The notes below the pieces were generated by a model, which saw nothing but the letters and a program-made list of their open reading frames with translations, made no database searches and was not told the origin of the DNA. Shown in pieces: positions 14,346 to 24,200 of a DNA stretch of 27,180 nucleotides. This DNA comes from a virus: the IMG/VR virus record IMGVR_UViG_3300025128_007716, positions 1 through 27,180 of that record; one strand, written 5' to 3'. The position numbers and the translations under genes are program-made. The stretch's first letter is position 1. Each line of letters starts with the position of its first letter.

Positions 14346-15067
14346 GCCAGTTCTTGAAGAGGAACATGCTTCTGCGTGAGGTTGATACACCAAACGTTGG
14401 TGTTACCCCAGAAGTGCAGCCAGGGCAGAACCTGCAAGGTATACTATGGTCTGCCTATATGCAGGGTGGTGATGTGATTCGCCTTGGCCCGTACACGTAC
14501 CACATACAGAAAACGATCACGATCCCAGAGAATGTTACGCTCGTCGGTGTCCCGCGCCTAACAAAGCTTGTCTTGCGGCACACAGGCGACAGCACAGAAT
14601 ATGGCCCTGTCGTTATTTTAAGCACAAAAAGCAGGTTAATCGACTGCCATGTAGACATGATTCTTGCGACAGGGTTTTCGTTTTCATCTAACGGATCGTC
14701 GATTCGCGATGCGGGCGGGGGAACAACAGACACAGGAGACGCAACAAACAACAGTGTAGTTGCGCTTGTCGGTGCAAACGCAAGGCTCGAGGGGTGCTTT
14801 ATTCCAGGGGAAACATCAAGCACTGGCAAAAGAAGGGCTGTTGTTGTAGAGGCAAGTAACTGCTTTGTTATCAACAATGAAATTGAGTTTCCAAATGACT
14901 CTTATGGCAACGCATGCATATATGTTGACGCTGGGGTGAACGGAACAACCGTTATGGGTAACTGGTGCGAAAGCACAACTGATGGGGATATACTTTACGC
15001 AAGTGGGACCAACCATGTAATTGGGGCCACAGGCGTGTTAAATTATGCTAAGGTAGCAACGTACTAG
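14342..15067 (+). CDS. Short parallel beta-helix tail protein
   Basis: The 241-residue product overlaps the previous stop (ATGA). After an N-terminal strand region, GGDVIRLGPYTYHIQKTITI and PENVTLVGVPRLTKLVL start a right-handed beta-helix. This continues in short rungs: SRLIDCHV, ARLEGCFI, NCFVINNEIEF and TTVMGNWCES. Pectate-lyase-like helices of this type form tailspikes and fibres that bind or cut surface polysaccharide. Full tailspikes are usually more than twice this length, so this may be a trimeric binding tip or a baseplate-attached spike without an enzyme domain. No catalytic acid cluster could be assigned. Confidence 0.65.
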   Translation: MSQFLKRNMLLREVDTPNVGVTPEVQPGQNLQGILWSAYMQGGDVIRLGPYTYHIQKTITIPENVTLVGVPRLTKLVLRHTGDSTEYGPVVILSTKSRLIDCHVDMILATGFSFSSNGSSIRDAGGGTTDTGDATNNSVVALVGANARLEGCFIPGETSSTGKRRAVVVEASNCFVINNEIEFPNDSYGNACIYVDAGVNGTTVMGNWCESTTDGDILYASGTNHVIGATGVLNYAKVATY

Positions 15068-15076
15068 GAGATAAAC

Positions 15077-15772
15077 ATGGCTGATTGGCCCGTAACAGTA
15101 AACGAATACGCAGCAGGCTCTCTTTGTAACTCTTCCGAGTATAAGGCAGACTTTGAGAAGCTCCGTAATGCCGTGAACTCTCTTCATGCTCGGTACAGCA
15201 CAATATCTTTTAGCGCTTCTCTGAATGACAACTTCCCCTGTACCAGTTCTGGTGGCCAGGAGTATAGGGTGCTTCATGACAACATAGACGCCAATGAGAG
15301 AAGGGTTATCGGGATAATGCAGGTCCCCTCTTGGGCTCAGGCTGTTCGGGTTAGAAAGTTTGAGGTGTATAATCTCACTAACTGGAGGGGGGTTGGTGGA
15401 ACACCAACGCTTGGTTCTGGTGAGATCTTTACGGTTGGGTTGGCTTGGGCGAATTCTCTTTCTGATTTTTCTGCCGATAACGGTGGTGCCTGGAGCCCAG
15501 ATGCAACAATAAAAGAGTTTGCTGGGGTCAACGGGGCCTCGTCCGGCGCGCCATGGACGGACGCCGCTCTTGCTGGCTATGACGGGGCAAACGACCCGGA
15601 CGAGGTGCCAACCCAGCTTGTCGATGATGGCTTGAGCACGGTTGTTACCGCTGGAAACTATCTTGCAATTTATGCTGCTGGTGGGTTTAGCTTGACCTCG
15701 TCAGCAGCGGCAGATGTAAGCCTTAACTTTCACTGCACAGCATGGCTAGATGCCATGGTGCCGATCCCATAG
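15077..15772 (+). CDS. Beta-rich virion protein of unknown function
   Basis: The 231-residue product starts at ATG 15077 behind TAGGAG. The first 45 residues are helical (SEYKADFEKLRNAVNSLHAR) and may be an attachment stalk. The rest is Gly/Ser/Ala-rich beta structure (GSGEIFTVGLAWANSLSDF, later TVVTAGNYLAIYAAGGFSL). A helical anchor followed by a globular beta domain resembles a fibre, knob or decoration protein. I do not recognise a family. It lies between the beta-helix protein and the internal virion proteins. Confidence 0.7.
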   Translation: MADWPVTVNEYAAGSLCNSSEYKADFEKLRNAVNSLHARYSTISFSASLNDNFPCTSSGGQEYRVLHDNIDANERRVIGIMQVPSWAQAVRVRKFEVYNLTNWRGVGGTPTLGSGEIFTVGLAWANSLSDFSADNGGAWSPDATIKEFAGVNGASSGAPWTDAALAGYDGANDPDEVPTQLVDDGLSTVVTAGNYLAIYAAGGFSLTSSAAADVSLNFHCTAWLDAMVPIP

Positions 15773-15781
15773 GAGATTATT

Positions 15782-16369
15782 ATGGCTGGGACTTATGACA
15801 CAGGCAAGAAATCTTGGATGGACAAACCAGATCCGGGGTACGGGTTTTCTTATCCAACCCCCTCCGGGGCGGGAAACCAGCAAAAAGAAGTCCTCCCCTG
15901 GCTGCGCGGGATGATTATGAACACAGATGCCCAGAGAAAAGCTGGGCTTCAGCAGATCGCAGCACAGACCGGGGCGAACCTGAGAAAGGCGGGAGCACAC
16001 GCCGCTGGACGAGGCCTTGCTGGAAGCGGGGCGGCTGGCGCAATGCGGGGCCAAGCCCTTGCGGGCAAGCAAATGGCCGAAGCGCAACTAGCAGCAAACC
16101 TTCAAAACCAGCAGATTCAGTCAGCACTTGCCTTCACACAAGCAGAGCAAAGGCAACAACAGCTTGACCTAGAAGAGTTTGGTGGTGGGGTGTCCGTCCT
16201 TACGCAGACGTGGGCTGACCTACAGAAAGCTGGCGAGGTACACGACGAAGACTGGCCTGCCTTTGCACAGATATTCCAAGGCGCTCTTAGTGAGTATGAA
16301 AAAACAGGAGATGTCTCTGTGTTCGCTAAGTACTCAGCAGCACTTGCCGCATTAGGTGGAGACGTTTAA
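15782..16369 (+). CDS. Internal virion (ejection) protein, T7 gp14-like in size and position
   Basis: The 195-residue product starts at ATG 15782 behind TAGGAG. Residues about 50-125 are Ala/Gln/Gly-rich helices (QQIAAQTGANLRKAGAHAAG, then AEAQLAANLQNQQIQSALAF), typical of ejection proteins that insert into the outer membrane. The C-terminal third is acidic and helical. T7 gp14 has almost the same length and is likewise the first of three ejection genes. The protein would leave the capsid and help build a channel across the envelope. The function is inferred from composition and order. Confidence 0.65.
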   Translation: MAGTYDTGKKSWMDKPDPGYGFSYPTPSGAGNQQKEVLPWLRGMIMNTDAQRKAGLQQIAAQTGANLRKAGAHAAGRGLAGSGAAGAMRGQALAGKQMAEAQLAANLQNQQIQSALAFTQAEQRQQQLDLEEFGGGVSVLTQTWADLQKAGEVHDEDWPAFAQIFQGALSEYEKTGDVSVFAKYSAALAALGGDV

Positions 16370-16391
16370 ATCCCCAGACGGAGTAAGAGTC

Positions 16392-18254
16392 ATGGCGTTT
16401 CAAAATCTATACCCAACAGGAATGCGTCCAAAGAAAGCGACCTTCGGAGAGAAGGTTCAGGATGCTTTGCTGAATCTGGCTGGGACCACTGCTGGGGCGT
16501 ACCTTAACCGCAAGTTTGTTCAGGAGCCGCTTCTTGAGCAGAAGCACAAGCAGGCCATGGAGGGCCTCGACAAGCGCTATGAGTATGAGCACGACAAGCA
16601 AGGCCTGCAACATCAGCATGAGCTAGAAAAGCAAGAAAAGCTTATGGTGTTACAGAGAGACCTGAAGGAGTTTGGCAGCGCCCTGCTTGTTGAGAGGGAT
16701 GACATTAAGAGCCTGCAAGGTATTATAACGAAAATACCGGAGCTATATAAAGGGACGACCGACCTGGTCAACCAGTCGATTGCGGCTGGCAAGAAAACGT
16801 ATACATATAAGGACATAGGGAAGCTGGTTGAGGAGGCAAGGAAAGATGTTCGCTTGCTCAACACGCTTCAGAAAGACGCGAAGACCGAGGCGAATAAAGG
16901 GCTTTACGCTGACAGGCTTTTGGCTGCCGAGTCCAGGCATAACCAGCTCATTTCATTAGAGGGATCTGGCAGGGGGGCAAAGTCAAAAACCATTGTAGAC
17001 CCAAAGATTGTCAGCGGTGTGTTTAACTCCCTTGTCGCGTCCAGAAAGGCTGAGTTTGCGGTGAAGGTGCGGTTGTACGGAAGAGCGTATGAGGTGCTTA
17101 GGAACTCGTCTGGGTCAAGGCGCGTCCAAGACTCCCCGCCCTGGCTAGAGGTCTTTGAGACTTACATGGCTGACCCGGAAGCAAGGCATAGGGCAGAAGT
17201 TATTATTGAAAAAGAAAGAGACGGCTCTGGTCGGAAAGTGGCAGACACTGCGCTCAAAATGGGGCCAACAAGCGCGGCAATTGCCAAGAAAAAGCGTAAA
17301 GAGGCTGGGCTTGGTACCCCTCAGACAGGGGTCTCTCAGGCAGGCGTGTTTGATCTTAGCCCAGGCCAGACAAAGGATGAGGCAACCGAAAGAGCGTGGG
17401 CCGCCGAGCGCAAAATCTTTTTGAGCAGGTACGGGAAGCTGTTCCCGCGCGCAAAGGCTGGTGACGCCGAGCGGGCGTATGAGGCTATACAACTTCGCTC
17501 AAGCTCGAACAGGGGCCCCTTAGTGCAGGCGGCTGCTGCAAACCTTCGCGGCCTGGGGGGTAACAGGGCGAGAACGGAAGGGCTGCGTAAGGACCTAAGG
17601 AAAGGCAGGTCAGAAGCTCTCAAGTACGACCTCTCTGAGTCAAAGGCGCTAATTGATGCGCTTTACCCGGTTTTTGATCGCCTGGGGGTTGCAAAGGATT
17701 CACGCGAGGATGTGATAGAAGGCGTTATAGCAAGCACTCCAAACATCGATCCTAAAACAATAGAGAGGTTGCTAGAAGGAGATACCCTTAGAGATAAACT
17801 GGAGGAAAGCCTGCGAGAAAAAGCCCTTAAGGCTACCGATGACGAAAGTGTTTGGAACGACGAGAAGGCCATTAAAGAAATAGCGGACATGGCCGCGCCT
17901 ATCATCAAGAAGCGGATAGAAGTCTTAAAAAGCGCAACCCCAGCCAAAGACAAGGACAGGGTAAAAGCTGGCTGGCCGGCCACCAGGGAAGGAGCCGAGG
18001 AGTTTACAAAGACACTTTTTAAGGCAGGCGGTCCAGGGCTGGTAAGGGTTTTTGCAGAGGTAAATTATTACCAGAAAAGCGGCAGGCCAAAGCACGCTGA
18101 AAACCTTTACGAGGTCTTCTTTCCAACCTATGAAAGGTGGTCCAGGGCCAAGTCTAGGGGTGCAGGAAAAGACGAGCTTATAGAGATTGTCACCATGGGA
18201 GTACAGAACCTACACAGCACCATGAAAAAACATGGTATGTCGGTGGCCCGTTAA
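16392..18254 (+). CDS. Internal virion (ejection) protein, T7 gp15-like in position
   Basis: From ATG 16392 the product has 620 residues. GGAG at 16380-16383 lies eight bases upstream, which I prefer over GTG 16356, where no ribosome site is seen. The protein is almost wholly helical and highly charged. Residues about 40-95 (EQKHKQAMEGLDKRYEYEHD, then QHQHELEKQEKLMVLQRDLK) make a long coiled coil rich in His, Gln, Glu and Lys. No membrane segment and no enzyme motif are visible. Size, helical nature and place between the small and giant ejection proteins fit a gp15-like component of a DNA-ejection channel. Confidence 0.6.
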   Translation: MAFQNLYPTGMRPKKATFGEKVQDALLNLAGTTAGAYLNRKFVQEPLLEQKHKQAMEGLDKRYEYEHDKQGLQHQHELEKQEKLMVLQRDLKEFGSALLVERDDIKSLQGIITKIPELYKGTTDLVNQSIAAGKKTYTYKDIGKLVEEARKDVRLLNTLQKDAKTEANKGLYADRLLAAESRHNQLISLEGSGRGAKSKTIVDPKIVSGVFNSLVASRKAEFAVKVRLYGRAYEVLRNSSGSRRVQDSPPWLEVFETYMADPEARHRAEVIIEKERDGSGRKVADTALKMGPTSAAIAKKKRKEAGLGTPQTGVSQAGVFDLSPGQTKDEATERAWAAERKIFLSRYGKLFPRAKAGDAERAYEAIQLRSSSNRGPLVQAAAANLRGLGGNRARTEGLRKDLRKGRSEALKYDLSESKALIDALYPVFDRLGVAKDSREDVIEGVIASTPNIDPKTIERLLEGDTLRDKLEESLREKALKATDDESVWNDEKAIKEIADMAAPIIKKRIEVLKSATPAKDKDRVKAGWPATREGAEEFTKTLFKAGGPGLVRVFAEVNYYQKSGRPKHAENLYEVFFPTYERWSRAKSRGAGKDELIEIVTMGVQNLHSTMKKHGMSVAR

Positions 18255-18274
18255 AAAGATTAAAGGAGAGTAAG

Positions 18275-21200
18275 GTGGTTATTGGACCAAGGGATTTCTC
18301 GAGCATCCTGAGCGACCTTGTTCGACTTAGGGATCCTATCCCCAAAGGGCCGAGTAGGCCTGCCGGAGAGGTAGATGTTATGGGTCAAATGGCTTCTCTC
18401 CTGGCAGAGCAGCCGCCCCAACAGCAGCCAACCGACCCATACCAGGGCTATGGCATATCAGCCCGCTACCAGGACGACACCCCCCTTGAGCCCCAGCTAA
18501 TAGAGCAGACCCCGCCAACAGGGGAGGCGACAGGCGAGGTGTGGGGGGAGGACGTACCAGAAACCCTGCCGGAGTTCTTGCCAGAGGAAGCGAGAGAGTC
18601 GTACAGGGCCTTTACTGGGGAGATGGGTGTGACCGAGCCTGTTCAGGCTAGGCAGATTTTTGAGGAGCTTGAGGAGGGTGTGCCACAGCGCGACGACATG
18701 GGCGTGACAAACCCCTTTGAGGCAGGAAGATTGGCTCGGCAGAGCGCAGGGCTAGCATTGGCTATTGCTTCGCAGAAAACAGCAGCGCTTACGACGCAGG
18801 AGACAAGCCTCACTAACGCACTAGAGCTAACAAAAAACATTGTTGGCACCAGAGGTGTTGACCAGCTTGTTTCAGCAGCAGAAAAAGACATTGCCGCAAT
18901 CACAGAGGGTGAAAGGCGCTTCTCTGGAGACGTGTTCGTTGCTGATGTTCAGCCTTTTTTTGATGACCTTATCGAAAACAGGCCCGACCTGGTGTCAGCT
19001 ATAATAAAAGCGGAGCAGGGCGGCACACCTATTCTTAGGACGCCCGAATACAAACTTGCCCTAGAGGCAGCCAAGTCTCACTGGTTTAGCTCACCAGAAG
19101 AGCAGGGCTTAAGCGAGCCAAGAAGACTGTTTCTCCTTAAAGAAGGCAGGCTGGGCGAGGACCGTGGGCGCAGGCGAGGGCTGGCGCTAAAAACATTGGC
19201 AACACCCGGCGCCCTTGCTCAGTACGCTGGATACAAAGGCCTAGCCAAAGGCTCTCTGAAAGAAGAGCTAGAGTCCACACTGCGAGATGCTGACGACAAA
19301 GAGGGCATGCTCAGGTCTTCTGTTGGCAAGGCTTTGGGGGTTAAACCTAAAGACGACAGCCACCCAGCAAACAATTCTGTCATCATGTTTAAGAAAGGGT
19401 CTGACCTTGATGTTCGCGCCGTAGAGGTCATTGTTGCATACAGCAGGAACATCCAGACCAAAGTGCAGCTTGATGAAGCTAAAAAGTCTTCAGCGCTGGG
19501 CAACAGGGTGTTTAGTACGCTTGAGCTTCTTCGTTTCCTTGACGGGAAGATGACGCCACAAAGACTTACCGTGTACATGGCGGCAGTCGAAAAAGACCCC
19601 TCGTTTTTCGGAAGCGGCCTGCCAATAAAAGAAAGAGACGCCTCCGCTGGGTGGAACAGTAAAATCATCCCCGCAATTAAAGAGACTGCTCGAGATATTT
19701 TACGAACAGAGCTTTTGGTAAAACGAGATGGTGAGTCTGCTATGCAGCATGCAGCTCGAGTGTCTGGTGTTATTGACCTTTTGGACGTTGTCCCTGAGTC
19801 TTTCAATATGATCCGAGACTCTGGGTTTAACGAAAGAGGTGTGCCTTATTTTGTAGTGTCTGACTCCTTGTACAACGACACAAGGCGGGCGCAGCCAAAG
19901 ATGTCGTCAGATCCACTTGACCGGGCTATGGCTATTGGTGGGGATGTAGTTAACGCAAAGCAGATTGAGTACGTTGAGAAGCACGTTATGCCTCACGTCC
20001 CCAACATACCCCTCACAAATGCAATGGCAGAAAGCCTTAACCCGCCCAAGTACCGCGCCTTTAGCATGAGCTTTGACCCAAGCGTTTTAGAGAGGGCAAA
20101 CAGGGAGGCACACGGCACAGACACGCTATTAAAGATTCTGCGGGACAAGCCACAAACCGCGCTAGGAAGCAGCAAGGTCAACGAGCAGGTCGCACAAGCG
20201 CTTCACCTCAAGCAACAGGGGGCGACATCAGCATACCTGAACTCGATAGTTTTCGCCGCAACAGAAGAGTCAATGAGGACAAAGAGCTTTACTGACGTTG
20301 CTGGCGATTGGCTTGAGGCCACTGGCTCTGTCCTGCCTGGGCTTGGAAGGATCATTGCCATAGGTGTTGACGACGTAGCCTCGCTGTCACAAGCCGCTGT
20401 AAGGCTACCTGCTGCCGGTGTTGCGTATGCCCATGGCCTCATTACCGGAGATACATCTACGGCTGAGCAAATCATAGGCGAGTCTCTTGAGCATTTGCAA
20501 GAAGGGCTAACGCTTGTGTCGGCAGTCCCACAGATTGCCGTTGGGTACGCGGAACATATGGCAGGGTATAAAGACCCCGAAACATTTCTCAGGCGCCTCC
20601 GATACCATGGGCCGGTTCTTATTTATTGGGACTTTCTAGCAGGCAAGGCTATAACCTCGCACTTTGCCAGGGCCCCAGGGCGAGTTGTTCTTATTAGAAA
20701 AAGCGCCATCGCACAGCAACCAGCAAGGGTAAAAGGGCAGGCCTACTTTGATTACGTTGTCGCGCAAAAGAAAAGCGTAAAAGACGTGCAAGCTATGCTT
20801 GATAACATCGAGCGAATCGGGCGGCCAAGCTACACAAGGAAAATGAGGAAGGACGGCAAGCTCACAGCGACAGAGCAGAAAGGCGCGGTAGAAGCGTATA
20901 AAGAGACCATCGCCAAACACAGCGATGTGATCATGCCGGAGTCGGTAAAGCCTGTTCATCAAACTGTCTTTGTGATTGATGATGTTGCCAAGCCTGTTGT
21001 GGGGCAAACACAAACACCAAGAGCGCCCCTTCGGGAAAGGTCCGGGCTAGGCAAGCCCTACGTTAAACCATCTAGGGCAGAGAGGAGGGCCCGCACTGTT
21101 GACCAGAAGGTGACAGCTTTTAAAGAGTGGGCTCCGGCAAAAGAGCTAGGGTCTTTCCTGTACCGTAGTGCGTTAGAGCACATTGTTTCTGGAAAGAAAG

Positions 21201-24200
21201 GGGCGGGGGTTGTGAAAAGCCTTCTCATCGACGAGGCAAGGTATGGGTCTCAGATTCAGGAGATGATTCACTCGGCAAAGGCAGAGGATGTTCGCATTGT
21301 TAACATCATGCTTGACGGGAGAAACAAGGCCTTTGCTAGAGGTCACATGGACCTGTGGGGGGTAGCGCACCCCAAGGCTGTTGTGGACGCTATCCTTGAT
21401 GGCATGCGCGTACACAGGAACACCATTCTCGAGGGGCAAATACCGGTTCGGGTTGGGGGGAAAACCCTGAAGATCACAGAAGAAAGCCTACTTACGGCTA
21501 TTGACGACGCGGTCAAAGCAAACCCAGAAGGGTTTCAGAACGTCATGTTTGAAATTGCAAGGTCAGGCAAGGTGCTTGACACTAGCGCGTTTGTAGTAAG
21601 GGTGCCCGTAAAGCATGTTGGCGGGAAAGCCAAGGCTCAGGGCGGCATGGTCACGCTGGATCTTGTTGACCTTGGTATATTAAGGAAGAACGGCAAGCCT
21701 AAGATGTTTGGTCGAGGGGCAAAGAAAAGGCCTGTCGCTGAAGCCGTCTTAGAGCTTTGGAGAAAAGACGAGGCCACCATATCCCAGAAAGCAGTTGAAA
21801 TCGCGAGAAACAACCTGGAGCGATTGTATAAAGACGGGGCCCTGGTGCTTGACAGGATGGAAGAGACACTCACGTTTTTTCATCCAAAAACAAATGAGAA
21901 GTTTGTTATCCACAGAGACGACTTTTACAGCCAACTCGACAAATTCAGCAGAGAGCATGCATACAAGCTGATGAACCAAATCTACAGCAAGGACGGTATA
22001 GACCCTGGGTCGTTTGTTTTTACTAACAGCCAGGGGAAAAAGGCAGACCTGTTGCACACCGGGTTCGTGGAAGAGGCGGGCGCGAAAATCGTTCCAAGCC
22101 AGCCGTTGGCTGGGGCGCTATACGCAGACTCACTATCAATGCACGCGCGCCACACGGGGTGGAGCATAGAGACAATGTCTGGCCAGCTTCAGGTTCTTGG
22201 CGAGATAATGCAAGCAAACGGGGGGCCCAGGGTTGTTCTTTCAGTAGACGAGGCTGCGTGGGCCAAGTCCCCTCTGATGAGTGGAAGCAAGACGCTTCGG
22301 CAGGTTCTCACAGAAGACAGCTTTTTGTTTAGGATTCAAGAGCAGGCGGTGTTTCCGGTGCCAAGAAACCCAAACCAGTACACAAGCCCTGTCTCTCTTT
22401 TAAAGCAAGTGTACGGGAAAGAGAATGTTCGCTCCACCAAGTTTAAGGGTGACCCTCTTGTCCCAGGAACAAACGGCCAAATGCTTGCGACAAACGCTAA
22501 CTGGAAAGGTGGTAACGAGTGGATTGCCATTGAGATCAACACCGGAAAGGGTTTTCGCAGCTTAACCCCTAAAGACATCGCCTCGCTTGAAAGCAAGCTA
22601 GCAAAGAACCCGATTAAAGACGGGTATTGGAAAGGCAAAGACCTTCTTGTTGACGGCGGCTTCTATGACCGGCTTGTCCCAGCGCATGTAATGCTTGACA
22701 TGAGGGGCAGTGCTATTGGCAGGCTGATGTACAACGGTGGCAACTCGGCAGAGGCAGCGGCTTCGTTGAGACGGCTGTATAGTCAGGCTAAAGAGTCCGC
22801 CAAGGGAACGCTTCGAGGAGACAAGGCTTCCGGTGTTGGCAGGGACTTTTCTCCAATCAGGGATATTGCCCAGAAGGGAGATGTTGACGCCAGGATTTTG
22901 CCAGAGATTGCAAAGAACAACCCATACGCAGCGGCCATGGCAGCGTCTGAGCTTATGACACCACAGGCCAGGATGCAGTGGAACCTTTACATGAGAGATG
23001 GTGTTGTTCCGCCGTTCGCCCGGTCGAATAGTGGCATACAGGCAAGCTGGGAGCGCGCTGGGGTGTGGAACGCCCAGAAGCAGGCCCCAACTGGCCTGGG
23101 TCTTGTTAGTGCGTTGTTTGAGTTTGACCATAGCACCAGGTGGTATCAAACCTTGTTGACCAGGTCTGTCTTAGATGAGGGTTACAAATATGGCTCAAAG
23201 GTTCTTGATGTTCACAGCATTAAGGCGATGCCAAAAGGGGAGCATCTTGCCGCTTTAACCAAGACGCTTCGTTCGCACATGATTGACCACAGAAGGAGGA
23301 TGGCAAGCATTATTGCCGACCACATCAACTCCGGCTTCTATCGCAGTGAAAAGGTGGCGGCGAGTGTGTTCGAGTACGCGCAAGAAGTGTGGCTTAAACT
23401 GCTAAACGAAAACACCAAGGTTCACGACCCAGGCGTTCTTGATGTTGCAAAGAGTGTTGTTAAGCGTTCTCAGAAAAAGAAACGCTCGCCAGTTGACCTG
23501 TTGGTTGACGGTCTTGAGCGGGGGAATCTTCCAGCACTAGCGGACCCTTGGGTTGTTGGTGCTATCACTTTAAAGCAGCTTCAGAACAGGCTTACCAACG
23601 TGCGCCTGGTTAGATCTGCGATAGAGTCTGGCCTTATTCGGGGTGGCAAGGTTGGCGAGAAGCTCGACCCCAACCAGTGGATTAAGCTTGACACCAAGCT
23701 TGTGCAAGAGTTTGGGACGGAAATAGAAAAAGCCATGAAGCGCGGCGTTGACGAGTCTTTGGGTGTCTTCTCTGGGCAAGACCTTTGGATCAACAAAACC
23801 TTTGCGAAAGACATCGGCCTTAAAGGGAGGGCTCACAGGATTGTTGAGGAGGCAAGGCAGGGCAAAGGAGAGATATGGTCTGCGGTGCAGGAAACTGTTG
23901 GCGCAAAGCTCCCGATGGGAATTGATTATGTCCAAAACCTGTGGCGTACCAACCTTCTTTTCCGTGGTGGGTACGGGTCAAGCGTAAGAAACCTCGTAAC
24001 CAACTTGACCATGATCACGCTGATCAAACCCACAATGCTGGCCAGTGGCCAGTTCTGGTCTGACATGTTTGAGTATTGGACACATGCAAACAGGTACGAC
24101 AGAAAGACAGGAAAGCTTGCGCCAGGGAAGCTCCCAGACGACGCCTCAAGACACGTTATTGAGGTAATGGGTATCGAGACCTCTGGTCAAAGGGTCCTTG

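Noticed and set aside
16356-16391. GTG 16356 as start of the second ejection protein
   Set aside because: It overlaps the previous gene without a ribosome site, while ATG 16392 has GGAG at eight bases.
19219-19806. Minus-strand reading frame of 195 codons within the giant gene
   Set aside because: It is fully opposite the giant protein gene, is Ser-rich as expected for an antisense shadow, and no ribosome site was identified.
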